Assembly (NCBI GenBank): GCA_963969395.1
Contig: OZ017795.1
Coordinates: 8,804,001-8,868,000, forward strand
DNA from: Pseudoscleropodium purum
Taxonomy: Eukaryota; Streptophyta; Bryopsida; Hypnales; Brachytheciaceae
Length of the DNA stretch: 64,000 nucleotides
Direction of reading: 5' to 3'
Made by a program: the position numbers and the translations under genes. Below are positions 39,600 to 51,436 of this stretch, piece by piece; within the stretch, counting starts at the first letter, position 1; each line of letters begins with the position of its first letter. The notes beneath the pieces are model-generated. The model worked only from the letters and a program-made list of their open reading frames with translations. It was not told where the DNA came from and did no database searches.

Positions 39600-39790
39600 A
39601 AGTTGCGGACTTGGTTGGTTGGAGAAGTCCCCAATTAGCTGCCAGCTGGTTCCGGGTTCGAATCTTGTCGGATTCGTTGATTCGGTCTGAGCAATTGTAA
39701 ATTGGCACCGCTAGTGAAAGCAGGAAATAACTAACCAACCAGCCAGCCACCTTGTCCCCCTGAGCTAAGTAACAAGATCCAGTACAACCC
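39600..39790. other. tRNA-like / SINE-like sequence (uncertain)
   Basis: The plus strand has CCGGGTTCGAATCTTG near 39653, matching a polymerase III B box (GGTTCGAATC). The minus strand has TTAGCTCAGGGGGACAAGG near 39771-39753, resembling an A box. They lie about 100 bp apart and on opposite best-fit strands, so no tRNA cloverleaf or standard SINE head can be built. The pieces TTGGTTGGTTGG (39611) and AACCAACCAGCCAGCC (39732) could also pair. Confidence 0.2.
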
Positions 39791-39959
39791 AAGACCGTGG
39801 ATTTCTCCACGACCTCCACCTTTTCTATCTCAACCCTTTTCTTGAACTAGGGCTCAAGGTTAATTTTTTGATGTTTTTAAATAATATAGTTATTTACAAC
39901 ACGACAACGTATAAAAAATTTTAACAAAAATATTTCATATTCATATTTGAAAAAATTAT

Positions 39960-40758
39960 TAAATTTAGAAAGAAATAGAGAATGGCTTAAAATATTAAAT
40001 TGTTAAGAATTTTAGTTATGGATTTGAAAAATGTCAATGCCAATGGTTGTAATGTTATAATAAACAATCTACATCTTATGATTTTATCCTTTACAAAAAT
40101 ATTGAAAAATTGAGTTCAATAAAGGACTTCAAAGTTTATTTTAGAGTAAACATTCCATAACTACCAACATACTAAACTCTTCTTAAGTTTCATTTTGTTT
40201 GTCAAAATAGAATGATTCAAAATTTTCAACATATATATAAGTTTAGAAAACCAATTTCAATATTTTATTTATGAAAAAGTGTTTTTTTTAGCTCCCAAAT
40301 TGCATGGACTCCAAAAAAAACTACACTAAATAGTGAAATTAGGTTGCCCTAGACTAATTTGTTGAAATTCTACACTACATAAATATGTGTAATTACTATA
40401 GAAGAATGTAATAAATATGAATTATGAGTACTACATGGATTGGTGCACTAGTTCATGGCTCAAGTTTAGAAAATTGCATATGCATCTATTTAGCCAAGCA
40501 ATGAGTCATGAGGTAACTTCTCTCAATAAGGCAATCTAATTCTTAAGGCAACCTAATTTCACTATCTAGTATAGATATCATATAATAACTTTCTAACCAT
40601 GTAGTCAGAAGTTATGAAAATTATTGCATTTTAAAGATACTCTTCAATCACACATTGTGTAAAAATTTCAAAGAAAAAGAATGAAAATTCCATTTGTAAT
40701 TGGATGACCAAAAAAGCTATATTACCCTAAAACTGCTATTTGGTTCTTTAGGGATTAA
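39960..40758 (-). mobile_element. TTAA-family element, copy F (3' truncated, with nested MITE)
   Basis: On the minus strand the element starts at TTAA (40755-40758) followed by TCCCTAAAGAACCAAATAG. It then carries the family motifs CATAACTTCTGACTACATGG, ATTGAAATTGGTTTTC, AAATAAACTTTGAAGTCC and CTAAATTCTTAACAATTTA. The 3' terminal third is missing or too decayed. The body is split by a MITE at 40321-40574. Confidence 0.6.
40321..40574. mobile_element. MITE nested in TTAA-family copy F
   Basis: Terminal inverted repeats of about 28 bp with two mismatches: left 40321-40348 and right 40547-40574, core ATAGTGAAATTAGGTTGCC. The family sequence of the host element continues on both sides, which shows this is a later insertion. 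No clear target duplication is seen, so the superfamily is open. Confidence 0.65.
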
Positions 40759-40759
40759 T

Positions 40760-42565
40760 AAAGGAACAAAAAATGAAGTCTCACAAACATGTAAAGGCAA
40801 AAGAAGGGCTTCTTTTGACATGATGGAGTCCCATTTTACAATTTGAGAACCATCAATCTCAAAAAGGCTAGCACTTTCTATTCAAAAGGCCATCTACTAA
40901 GGTCATAAGATCTAATTTTTTTATCATCTTTGAGGACTTCTAAGTCCTCGAAGTTTCTTATTAGTGGGATTCTAGATTATTTGCTATCATCTAATAGAGA
41001 CAATGGGGAACTTAGATCAAGACAAAGGTAATTTTATGGCTATGTCATTGTTTTACTATTGACTAACATAAAAAATAGGGCTAAAAGGAAAACTTAGATA
41101 TTTGGCAAGATGAGTTGTTATTGCACAACTATTGATTTCTTGAAGCACATTCCCAACCATGGCCTCCACTCCACCAACTCATATTGCCTAAAGGAATCAT
41201 TATAGTATCTTCAAGGCATTGTGAATACCGTAAGGCATCATGTCTCCCAATAGATGCACCATTATATAAGTGTTTGATCTTCATCTTTGAGATACAACAA
41301 GTACAATCAAGCTCTTTGTATTTTCAATGTAGAATTTTTAATGGGTGTCTAGGCATTGTCAAATTTCACCTTCCAAGCAATGTACAAATTGTATTTTATG
41401 CTAAATTCTAATGGATCTAAGAATAATTTTTAACTAAGTAATCTCAAAAGTTAGAAATTTGGATCAGTTTTGGGAATGTAGGCTAGAATTTTGGTCCTCC
41501 AAAGAAAAGTTGATCAAACTTAGATTTTAAGTGGCTAAAATGGTAGAGTACCTGATACCTTCTACAAAATGATAAAATATATATGAATTAAAGTTTCTTA
41601 CTAAAAGTTATTCACAATTGAAGTTTTGCTTCTAAGCTATCTTTTCAAACTTCATTCATCAATTTCTACTAACCTATTAACCTAAATTTACTTTCGATTT
41701 TAAGGTTCATATTGAAGTTAATTCTAGTTCCAATCATTCTATTTCACTTATATTGTGCGGGTAATTACTACTTTCATCCAATTTGGAGAGCAAAGTTCAT
41801 CCTACATTATCTTCTTTAATTATGATCTATTTTCTAATTGTGAATTAATTCTAGAATCCTTCAAAGATTTTCTAAATGATTTATGCTGTCTAATTGTTCC
41901 TTGATTATTTTTAGAAGATTCTAATTGACTACCTACTTGTTACTTAATACATTAAACTTCTACTTCTATTAAATAAAGATTTTTACTATTTTTAATTTGT
42001 AAATCCTAAAATTACCTATTTAAAATGTTAAGACACTAAAAGATTGAACTTTCCTACTAACAATTATAGATGGATGAATTTTGACCACCATATAGTACTT
42101 TCAAACTTCATTCACTATTTTCTACTAACTTAAATTATCAAATTGACTTTTCCTTCAAATTTTGACCCTTGACTTAATGTACATTCTAATATATTTTTTG
42201 ATTTTATTTGGATGATTTTTATTAATTTTCATCTACTCTAACTACTAGACTTAATTAATTCATATCTTCCTTGATTCTTATATATTTTAAAATTTTAATA
42301 TGTTTTTCAAAACCTCTTGAAATTCACTAATCAATTCTAAATTCAATGCTAAGTTTTGATAGACTCATAAAGGTTTGACCTAATCATTTAATCCCTAATT
42401 CTAATTTCTAATTCTATTGAAAAGGTTGTCAATCAAAGAGCTAAATTCAAGCACATTCCTCTAGAATAGACATGATAGTCTTGTCTTCATGCACCATAAT
42501 TATGATTGATATATAATATCCATCACCTTCAATAGTTTGTTGATTTTGTTGGCTTTTAGTGTACC
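40760..42565. other. AT-rich intergenic DNA with a degenerate duplication
   Basis: A block around TTCAAACTTCATTCATCAATTTCTACTAAC near 41645 recurs in diverged form near 42100. No gene is supported. Confidence 0.4.
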
Positions 42566-42567
42566 AC

Positions 42568-43487
42568 TTAATCCTTAAAGCCTTAAACATGCTTTTGTAA
42601 GAAGTTCACTACAAACAAAATTTTTATTTTTTTTCTTTGAAAATTTCATACAACATGTGCCTAAGGATTAGCTTCAAGTTCCAACAATTTTCATAACTTT
42701 CGACTACATGGTTAATAAGTTATTGTATGATATTTCATTTTAGCAAAGTGTAGGCAACTTGGGCAACTCAAAAGAATTATTTTAAAATCACTTTTTTAAA
42801 AAATAAAAATTTGAAATTGGTTCTCTAGATTTGTATATACCTAGAAAGCTTTTAATTGTTCCATTTTTATTAATGAGATGAAAGTTATGAGAAGTTTTAG
42901 TTTGTAGGTAGTTATGGAATCTCTACCCTAAAATAAACTTTGGAGTCCTTTATTTAACTCAATTTTCAATATTTTTGGAAAAAAATAAAATCATTGGATG
43001 TAAATTGTCTATTACAACACTACAAGCATTTGGATTGGCATTTTTCAATTCTATAACTAAATTCTTAACAATTTAGTATTTTGAGTCATTCTCTACTTTC
43101 TACTTACTATTTTTTTCCTATATGTTGTACATTCTAAATGATTTAAAAATTTCAAAGATGTAGCCAATTTGACTTAAAAAATAAATCTTAAGAGTAACCA
43201 CCATTTTGGACTTTTTTTCATACAAATGTGACCTTGTGAAGTGCAACTGCCCTTGTTTTCTGAGGGCCAAAAAAGGAATTTTTGTCAATTCAAACTCTAA
43301 TATCTTGTAATCTACATGGTGGAAATTTTGAAATTTTTTCTAAATCTTTTCAAACCAATGTACTACAAGATCCTACAATTAAATGTGTCCAACAATGGGA
43401 TTTTTTAATTTTTTTGATATTTGTACTAAAAATGGTAATTTTAGAGCATTTTTGGTGAAAATATAGTCAAATCCTTTTAAGCGTTAA
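42568..43487 (+). mobile_element. TTAA-family element, copy A (920 bp, both ends)
   Basis: Bounded by TTAA at 42568-42571 and 43484-43487. Ends are TTAATCCTTAAAG and CTTTTAAGCGTTAA. Internal order: CATACAACATGTGCCTAAGG, CAATTTTCATAACTTTCGAC, CTAAAATAAACTTTGGAGTC, CTTAACAATTTAGTATTTTG, GTGACCTTGTGAAGTGCAAC, CTACAAGATCCTAC, GGTGAAAATATAGTC. The element has no coding capacity. This order is shared by copies B, C2, D, E and F. Confidence 0.7.
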
Positions 43488-43489
43488 AG

Positions 43490-44100
43490 AAAAAAGTTAT
43501 AAAGGAAATTGAAACTCTAACTACTCTTTGTAAGTTCTTCACTTATCTCTCCCTATCTCTCCTCTATAAAAATTTATTTAAATTCTCTATTATATTTTTA
43601 CTAAACCTAAATAGTATAAATTGCCACCATTGACTTCTACTACTACCAAATATGTCTAATAAGCTTAGGAATCAAAGTAATGGGATGACATAAGTATCAT
43701 TGACCCTTTAGCATCTAATTTAATGCATTTAGTATATATGCTAATCAACTAAATGCTTGGAATCAATCAAACAACAATTGTTTAGTCCAACGTCAAACCT
43801 TCATTAAGATAGTCAAATTAATCTCCATGCCCCTTTAATGTTGATTGTGCAAGTGACAATGCTTCTTTTGTCTTCCCCTCTTAAACTCTGAAACCCCGCA
43901 CTCTTTAATCAGAATTCGTATTTTTTTCTTTTTACTTTTTTTTTTTCGTTCTCTCTCTCAAGTATGCCACATTTTTGCAACCAAAATTTCACAATGAAAG
44001 GTTTTGTGTAAACAAAAAGGGTCTAAAGCGAATTTGTCAAGGCCCATAGTGAACTAGGTAAAGCCTAAAGCTCCAGCAATTGCTTGTCCAATCCCTTATA
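43490..44100. other. AT-rich spacer
   Basis: No supported feature. A pyrimidine-rich run lies near 43920-43960. Confidence 0.5.
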
Positions 44101-44545
44101 CCATAGTCATAGATCTCGTTCGAGCACTTTGGATTCACAACCATCAAATCTCACCCAATTACTTTGTAGACACTACAAGAAAAAGGAGTGTTTTAAATGA
44201 GTTTTTAAATGTAGTCCTAAACATAAGATTATAAGTAATGATTGTTAAAGAGATTTTCAGTAAAATTTTACTAGAAATACATGTATTTCTAGTAAAATTG
44301 TTAAAAATGTTCTCAAAAGTCATTACTTTTAATCTTATATCTGAGACTACACTTAAAAAATCTCTTAAAACACCCTTTTCTCTTATAATGAGCCAGAGCC
44401 ATTGATTTCACCTAATCTTTTGCAACCATAGTTGTTAGATCTCACCTATTCCCTTGCACTACAATTATCAAATCATGTCAAGCACTTTGTAGCCATAGTT
44501 AGTCATCAAATCTTGTATGATCCCTTGGATCATAACTATAAGAAC
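44101..44545. repeat. Degenerate tandem array, unit about 36 bp, split by a MITE
   Basis: Successive units resemble CCATAGTTATCAAATCTC followed by ACCTATTCCCTTGCA, with variation in length (about 31-40 bp) and sequence. About two units lie before and four after the MITE at 44171-44390. Typical unit starts are CCATAGTCATAG, CAACCATCAAATCTC, CCATAGTTGTTAGATC, CAATTATCAAATC and CCATAGTTAGTCATC. Confidence 0.5.
44171..44390. mobile_element. CACTA-type foldback MITE, copy 1
   Basis: Starts CACTACAAGAAAAAGG, the characteristic plant CACTA/En-Spm terminus. The other end (CCCTTTTCTCTTATAATG) is its mutated inverse. The whole 220 bp is nearly one palindrome centred on ACATGTATTTC. Flanking triplets AGA and AGC agree in two of three bases, close to the 3-bp target duplication of this superfamily. 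Confidence 0.75.
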
Positions 44546-44559
44546 TCATGAAGTTGTTA

Positions 44560-46285
44560 TAGCCATGTGGCCCTAATAATTGGCTAGTAGTCAACTCCTT
44601 TAATACAAAGCCTTGGGGACAATCTATTTAGCCTTAGACCTTGGGCTTTGGTTTATTGGCTTTGACCATTGGGCTCTAATTTTGGTTTATTTTGTATTTT
44701 TGATTGTTTTGGTTTCCTAAGACAATAACTAATTCTAACTAATGATGGTTGGAATTTTTGACCAACCAAAATTTGGCCAAAAGTCCACCTAATGACTCAA
44801 AATAAAGTGAAGGACAACAATTTCAGGAATAAACTAACTTTTAAACAATGCAGGTTCAAAGCTTTGTCATCATGGACGGCTTACACCAAAAAATTAACAA
44901 TGACAGGAAAATATTCTAAAAATACAAAAATGCAAAGATAGAGCTTTGCCATAGACAAACAATGGCAATGAAGAAATAGCTAGAACAAAAGCAAAAGAGC
45001 AAAAATATTGAAAGATTGCTTTCAAAATTAATCCACACAAAGCCAAAATTTTGTTGTATAGAGTACAAGCTAGACAAAAAGAAACAAAAGGAAATTATGT
45101 GCTAATGCCAAGTAGAAGAAAAGGTAAGAAATTCAATAAGCAAAATGAAGGCAAACCTTAGTTAATACTTAAAACATTAAGAATTCATCAAAACATATGT
45201 TGGTTTTAGGAGGAATTCTCGAACCAGATAGAGATTTTCCACACAAAGAGTTAGTGCAAGATTCCCACATAGAATTTAGGAAAAGGCTAAGGGATTCCAA
45301 CTAGCAACCTAGCCAAAATTTGGTTGGAACCTCCTTTTGATTAGTATGTGACTTAAAAATCTCAAATAACCAAATATTGAAAGACCTTAACTACCAAAAC
45401 GCAAGACTATAAATCCAATACTTGATAGGACCGTTATATCTTTCAAAAGGTGCACAAGACACTTAGAAAAATGAGAAATATGCTCAAGGACCATAAAGTA
45501 GACATAAAATGGCCAAATTGGCACAAAATACTATATGACAAAAATGTTGGTTGTTTGACAATAGAAATGGGGGTGTTTTAAGAGAGGAAAGGAGGGCCTT
45601 TTATGCTTTTTTCAAGGCCTCCCTCTCCTTTTTCTAACCTCTAGAAATTCTTAGAATAAATCTCTAATTAGTACTAATTATTAGAAAAAATGAAATCTAT
45701 TGTTGGATCCTACTTAACTTTTGGAGAAAAGCTCTAAATGACAAATTGTGCCATTGGCTTTAAAAAATCTCCCAAATTAAACTAGGTGATCCTTGTTTCT
45801 ACTCCTAGGTCATTTGGGCTCACAAAAGTTAGGTAATTGTCAAGAAAAAAAATGTAAGAATTCCAAATGATAGAATTTTCATTTTAAAAATATTTTGATT
45901 TTCCTAAATTGTTATAAGGAATTGGGGCATAAGAAAAGACTCTTCTTTGACCTTGTTTGAATACTACAAGCTCCTAGTAAGCCCATCAAGACATCAAAGT
46001 CATTCAAATTTCACTTAAATTTGAGGATGTTGATGGTTTAGTTACTTGTCAATGTCATAATGCGTTGAAAATTATTGGGATGCATTATTATCACTAAAAA
46101 TTTCTCTGAATTTTTAGTGGAATTTTACTACAACCTAGATAAATTCTAAGAATTTTCCATCATTGGTTTGAGCTATTGACTTTCTATAGAGTCAACTTCT
46201 ACATTTTAGAAAAATTTGAAACTTTTTAGGTAACTTTTAGGAAGCTTGCAAATACTAAGTGTAAGCTCATATTCCTACTTTGCAC
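44560..46285. other. AT-rich intergenic DNA
   Basis: No supported gene or complete transposon seen. Confidence 0.5.
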
Positions 46286-46294
46286 TATTCCTAA

Positions 46295-46507
46295 CAGGGT
46301 TGACAAATCAGTACGTCCGCCCCAAAATAGCGTCCTTCCCGCCGTCGGAAGGCGGACGGGCAGGGCGGACATGGCGGACGGGGCAGACAAGCGGACAGGC
46401 AGACGGGGCGGTCCCGGTGGACGCTGTGGCCGCCGGGACTGCGAATGTCAACGGACACAGCGTCCGCGTCCGGACGTCCCGGACGTCTGACCGTCCTGTC
46501 ACCCCTG
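46295..46507. mobile_element. hAT-type non-autonomous element with GC-rich core
   Basis: Starts CAGGGTTGACA and ends TGTCACCCCTG, an 11-bp terminal inverted repeat with one mismatch (CAGGG(T/G)TGACA). It is flanked on both sides by the identical octamer ATTCCTAA (46287-46294 and 46508-46515), a perfect 8-bp target duplication. Eight-base duplications and CAGGG termini are diagnostic of the hAT superfamily. The 213-bp body is strongly GC-rich and made of GGCGGACGGG/GGCAGACGGG-like units, in sharp contrast to its AT-rich surroundings. Open frames of 64-89 codons through it are repeat artefacts. Confidence 0.9.
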
Positions 46508-46519
46508 ATTCCTAAAAAG

Positions 46520-47330
46520 GTAAAAAATTAATGACTTCCTTTAAATCCCAATGGAAAAAAATCTTTTCACCAGAATGAAATGTTGATGAACTCATTTTGC
46601 CATTGAGCTCTTGACTTGTTTATAAATCAAAAATACTTTTCCTCAATCTTTGGTCGCATTGTCCCTCATTTAACTTAAATTATTACCTACAAGGTCAACA
46701 TCTAACTTTCTATGGTTTTCTTGAATTAGATGGTGATCAACTTTTAAATGGGTTGACTACAAGAATATCAAAGGCTAAAGGGACTCTCTATCGTAGACTA
46801 TTGACTTCTATTTTAATCATGTTCTATCGCATGCATTTGCAAGTTTAGTTCATTCTCTAATGAAAATCTCTCAATAGTTAGGCCTAGCCGTCTAGCTATC
46901 TCTAGGACCCTAATTGTCTCTTAGATACCTAATTAACCTTTCAAATATCTAACCAAATCCTAAAAGCAAAGAATTAGAATGCTTTATGCACTCCGAGCTT
47001 CTAGGAGGACAAATCATTGTATTAGTAGGTACTTCTAACAATTACAATTTGAAGACTAATTTTTTTACTTTTGACTATAAATTCTACTAACTAAAAATGA
47101 AAGCAAAGAAAAAAAGTTTCTAAGACCAAAAGTAATAATCCAAATTGTTTTGGATAGCATGTCCAAAACTCTTCTTTTACTTTTAAAATTTGGCAAGTAT
47201 GTAGTCTATATGATAGAAGATGAAAATGTCAAAAAAATAGTCATATATAGTGTAAAAATCTTGCTCTAAGAATTAAATTTTGCTCTCCCTATTAAGCAAA
47301 GTTAGAAAAACAACTTTCCTTCTAACTTCA
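46520..47330. other. AT-rich intergenic DNA
   Basis: No supported feature was seen. Confidence 0.5.
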
Positions 47331-47535
47331 AACATTATAATTTTTCAATCCCCGTAGTTGAAGTTTCTGAATTTTTTTCCATAGATTCTTATAATAGTCT
47401 AGTGCAAATTTATATAGTTGAATTTTGAAAGAAAAACAAATTTTTTATTTATTTATTTTTCACTACTCTAAAAAGTGACAATTTTTTACAATTTTCGTCC
47501 AAAATGTGCCTTGGTCTTTTAGGGGTAATACTTAA
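47330..47535 (+). mobile_element. Diverged 3' part of a TTAA-family element, copy G (weak)
   Basis: Resembles the last 200 bp of copy A in motif order (CATTATAATTTTTCAATC, a poly-A/T tract, AAAAGTGACAATTTTTTACA) and ends with GTCTTTTAGGGGTAAT, close to the family's CTTTAGGGGTTAA end. The exact TTAA is lost. Confidence 0.3.
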
Positions 47536-47539
47536 ACAA

Positions 47540-49795
47540 CACCAAGGGTCATTTGGAACTTAATAATGCTACAAATATAGCATACCTTTACAAAGATAGA
47601 ATGGTTAGTGTTGTTCCATCTTTAGGGCCCTATTGCCTTTTTTATTAATAATTTTAATATGATTATATATTTTAATTATAAAACTTCAAAGTGTTGAAGA
47701 TTTAAAATTTTAAAATTTATAGATTTATAGATTTTTAATTGTATTAATTTCTATACTTGTAAAATAATTGATAGAATTGATAAATTTGAAAAGTTGAAGG
47801 TTTTATATTTAATTTTTTTAATTCAGTTTGAAAATTAATTAATTAATTATCTTAATTCATTAGATTTGAAATTGATTTTTATAATGAAGTATTTTCAAGT
47901 TGATAGAACAAAATATTCTTTAATACTAAATATTTTTTATATGTTGAATTATTGGCATTAGAAACAATTTCTTTGGGATAAAAGCTAACTCGCTCATTTT
48001 TGCAATCATAGAATACTTCATGTTATAACATACTCCTTAGTTGATTCCAAGGAATAAATTAATTGAGGAATGAATTTTTTGAGGAATTCAAACTTATTGT
48101 TATTTGGAAGTGCGAAATCATTGAATGTAAAATGAATGAATTTTGGAAAATTCAATGTAAAATTATAAACTTTTCATATTAAATAATGCACAAATCCTAA
48201 ATTATCAACTTTATTATAGAAATTCCCTTTTCAACATCATTATTATTAAGAGCTTTTGGAATCTTGTTTTTTTTTGTATTTGCAAAAAGATATTTACAAA
48301 GTATCTTTAAAAATCTAATTTTTCATTTTTTTGTCCTCTCTTGAATAGCACAAACAAAGTCAAGTTGTTGTTAATATCAAATTGTAACTATGATAATCTA
48401 TATGATAATGACACATATGCATCTTCTTTGGAAAGAAGATATTCTACTTTCTAAAATGTAGAGAATGATATACATGATGCAAATTTTCGATATGTCTTCT
48501 CTCCATTGAAAATGATTCTATTTAGGAGGATAAATAAAAGTGTAGTTGCAAAGTGACAAGTACAAAAGTTGGATAATGTACATGTATCTTGATGAAATGG
48601 TGTCAATTCTAGATACAAAAAGAAATCAGCAACCCTTATTGTAAACCCTATTTTAGTGTACCAAATTATTATTTTTATAAAAAATAAATTTGTCCTTGGT
48701 CATAATGTGCATTATTTTAAATTCTACTTAATTATTTAAATACAATTTTCTGAATCCTCAAAATTTAGACTCGTAAATTCAATAAATTATGTGCATTATA
48801 GATTCTAATCTTCATACAAAAAATCTGAACCTATGAATGCATCATACAACTGTAAGATGTAAATTGAATTCATTGTCCTATTCAACAAATATTTTGAATG
48901 CAAGGGCATTAAGATGTAAGAATGATTTATGTTGCAACCTATTTTCTCTATAATGGCTAATGCAATTCCATGCTCTCAATTCCAAAAAAAAATTCAAATA
49001 TTGTGAGAATTTGCATATTTGTTAAATTATGAATATTTTCAATTCAATAAATTTCACTTCCTTCAATTTGTGTACAACAATCTGAAATGAGGTATACTAA
49101 TATGCCAAGGTACAAAAAATATTTTTTGAAGTTCTAAGAAAAAATTGACAAAATATAAAATAATTCCAAACTATGGCATACAAAACTAAGTTTTAGACAT
49201 GGCTAATTTTGAAGTTATTTTTTTTTCAAATCACAATTAATTTTTCTTTCAAAGTTCTATAATAATATCTTATATATTGCATACTACAATTTTTGTATGT
49301 TTTACTTTTGGACTTTGCCCATTGATGTTTATGGTATGGTTCTTTGAATAAAAAAGTTTCAAATCTATAAGAAGGCAACACTTTTTGATAGTACAACATT
49401 CATGATGTATTATGGCACTCTTGATTGTTGCCTTCAAAATTCACATTAAATGCCCTCTATATATGATATGGTGGACATTTTTTGGGAGGTAGATAGGAGA
49501 TGTTGTAAGTGTGACAATTAACAATTGAATATATAGAGGTTAAATATTAGAGTATTTAGCTTCTAACCACTAGTCATTTATTGTAGGGAATGTTTTAAAA
49601 GGTCAAGGTGAACTAACCTCCTTATCACTGGTCAAAGATAAATGTAAAAAATTGTCCCCTATTTTGTGTTGCATAAATTTTGTCTTCCTTCATTTCCCTC
49701 ACCTAGTTTGTAGCCTCTAATTTCCAATATGAATTTCCAAATTTTATCATTTGTGGCAAATAAAAAATTATAGTGAGAATTTTTTCCAAGGATAA
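47540..49795. other. AT-rich intergenic DNA
   Basis: No supported feature was seen. Confidence 0.5.
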
Positions 49796-49796
49796 C

Positions 49797-50355
49797 TTGA
49801 CCTCTAAAGGACCAAATAACATTTTTTTGGCAAAATAGTGATTTGGGCTAGCTCACTACAATTAGAATTTTATTTTATTTATTTTAAATTTTTACACAAC
49901 GTATAACCGAGGAGTAGCTTTAAGATGCAACAATTTTCATAACTTTTGACTATATAGTTAAAAAGTTGTTGTCTGATATACAATTTTCATTTTTGGTAGG
50001 CAACCTAGGTAGCTTACAAAATTCTTTCAAAATCAGCTTTTTTTAAAATAAAAATTAGAAATTTGTTTTCTCTATATATACTCAAAAAACTTTTAATCAT
50101 TCCATTTTGATTAATGAGATGAAGGCTATGAGGGTTTTTAGTTTGCAAAAAGTTTGAATCTCTACTCGGCAATAAACTTTGAAGTCCATTATTTCACTAA
50201 ATTTTCAATATTTTGAGAAAAAAGAAAAAAGCATTGGGTGTAGAATATTTATTTCAACATTACAACCATTGGGATTGGCATTTTCCAATTCCATAACTAA
50301 ATTCTTAACAGCTTAGTGTTTTAAAATCATACTCTACTTCTTTCTATTTACTATT
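49797..50355 (+). mobile_element. TTAA-family element, copy B (3' truncated)
   Basis: Begins TTGACCTCTAAAGGACCAAA, with the TTAA mutated to TTGA. It follows the family order: ACACAACGTATAACCGAGG, CAATTTTCATAACTTTTGAC, CAATAAACTTTGAAGTCC, CTAAATTCTTAACAGC. It stops near 50355, where the GC-richer island begins; the 3' 350 bp are absent. Confidence 0.55.
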
Positions 50356-50369
50356 CTTTTTTAGCATGA

Positions 50370-51320
50370 ATTTGAAATATTTTTGTTTGAAATTTTACGT
50401 AGTTATTTACAACTTATTTCTTCAACGTATTATGGAGGGTAACAAATTGTAGGATATACACATCTTTGTGTAAAAAGTTTGAAAGATGAAATCTAACCAT
50501 TTGGGTCAATTCCCACAGGCCGTACATTTTGACGTAGTTCCTGGTATTCTATGGAATTTCCCCCTTTTTAGTTTCGTTGTGTCAGAGATGAGGGTCTGGG
50601 CGGTGCGGGCACTCAGGAGGGGGGGTCGGTTATGGGCACCACTACTTCCTCCCATGTGTATTTGCCTCCCCACGCCATGCTCTGAATTTAGAAATGATGC
50701 TTGGTGGCTGATCATGAGGCCCCCCAACTATATTTTGGGAGCTAGAAAACAAAAGCATGAAATGGAAGCGCCTGCCCAATATCTCATGCAATCTTGGGCT
50801 CTCCTTTTCCAGTGGTCAATGGAGGTGGGAAAGACTAAATTGGGAGCATTGGGGCAGTTGGGATCAATACATTAGTTAATAATAAGGTAGGATGACGATA
50901 CTCAGTGCAGCACATGCATACCTTTAGGATACTACTGTCAAGAATTGGAGGTAAAAGAGACTGAAGAAGAATTCCTAAATGCTGGCAAGGGCAGCTTTTA
51001 ATATGATTCCAGGGCTTGTTTGGCAGCAGGGAGTTCCCCAAGTTTAGCATTCGTTGTCAGTTGCACTTCCCCCACACCTCTTCAACCGACTAAACTTGAC
51101 CCCCTTGAATGAGGAGCTGGTCACTGTGGAAATCATCTGTTTTGGTACCTTGTGAATTGTTGGCTTAAAAAAAAATGCAAAAGCTTTCATTGGAAGTCAA
51201 ATTATTGTAGGTGACCTTTCCTTTTCACATAAAATTCGGAGGATGAATAGTTGCAATTCTATTTAGCATGGAGAGATTCTTGTGTCATTCATTAGCTGGG
51301 AAATGTCCATGCGTCAACTA
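50370..51320. other. GC-richer island, no recognisable gene
   Basis: A patch of higher GC lying between two TTAA-family copies. A 129-codon frame on the plus strand (50486-50875) has unusual Trp/Pro/Leu-rich composition and no recognisable motif. Overlapping minus-strand frames are equally long for their size, which argues against coding. It could be relic single-copy DNA between transposons. Confidence 0.3.
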
Positions 51321-51324
51321 TGGG

Positions 51325-51436
51325 TTAATCCCTAAATGCCCAAATTGCATTTTCTAGCAACATAGTGAATTTAAGTAGCTCACTACAAATAGAATTTTCT
51401 TTTCAGACAACATGTGCCCGAAGAGTAGGCTTCGAT
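51325..51436 (+). mobile_element. TTAA-family element, copy C1 (5' fragment)
   Basis: Starts TTAATCCCTAAATGCCC at 51325 and matches the first 110 bp of copy B (GTAGCTCACTACAAATAGAA, ACAACATGTGCCCGAAGAG). It stops where the LINE remnant begins. Confidence 0.5.

Noticed and set aside
46246..46515. 89- and 64-codon frames rich in Arg, Thr, Val and Ala
   Set aside because: They read through the repetitive GC-rich core of the hAT element; not genes.
50486..50875. 129-codon frame as a real gene
   Set aside because: Odd Trp/Pro-rich composition, no motif, and equally open frames on the opposite strand.
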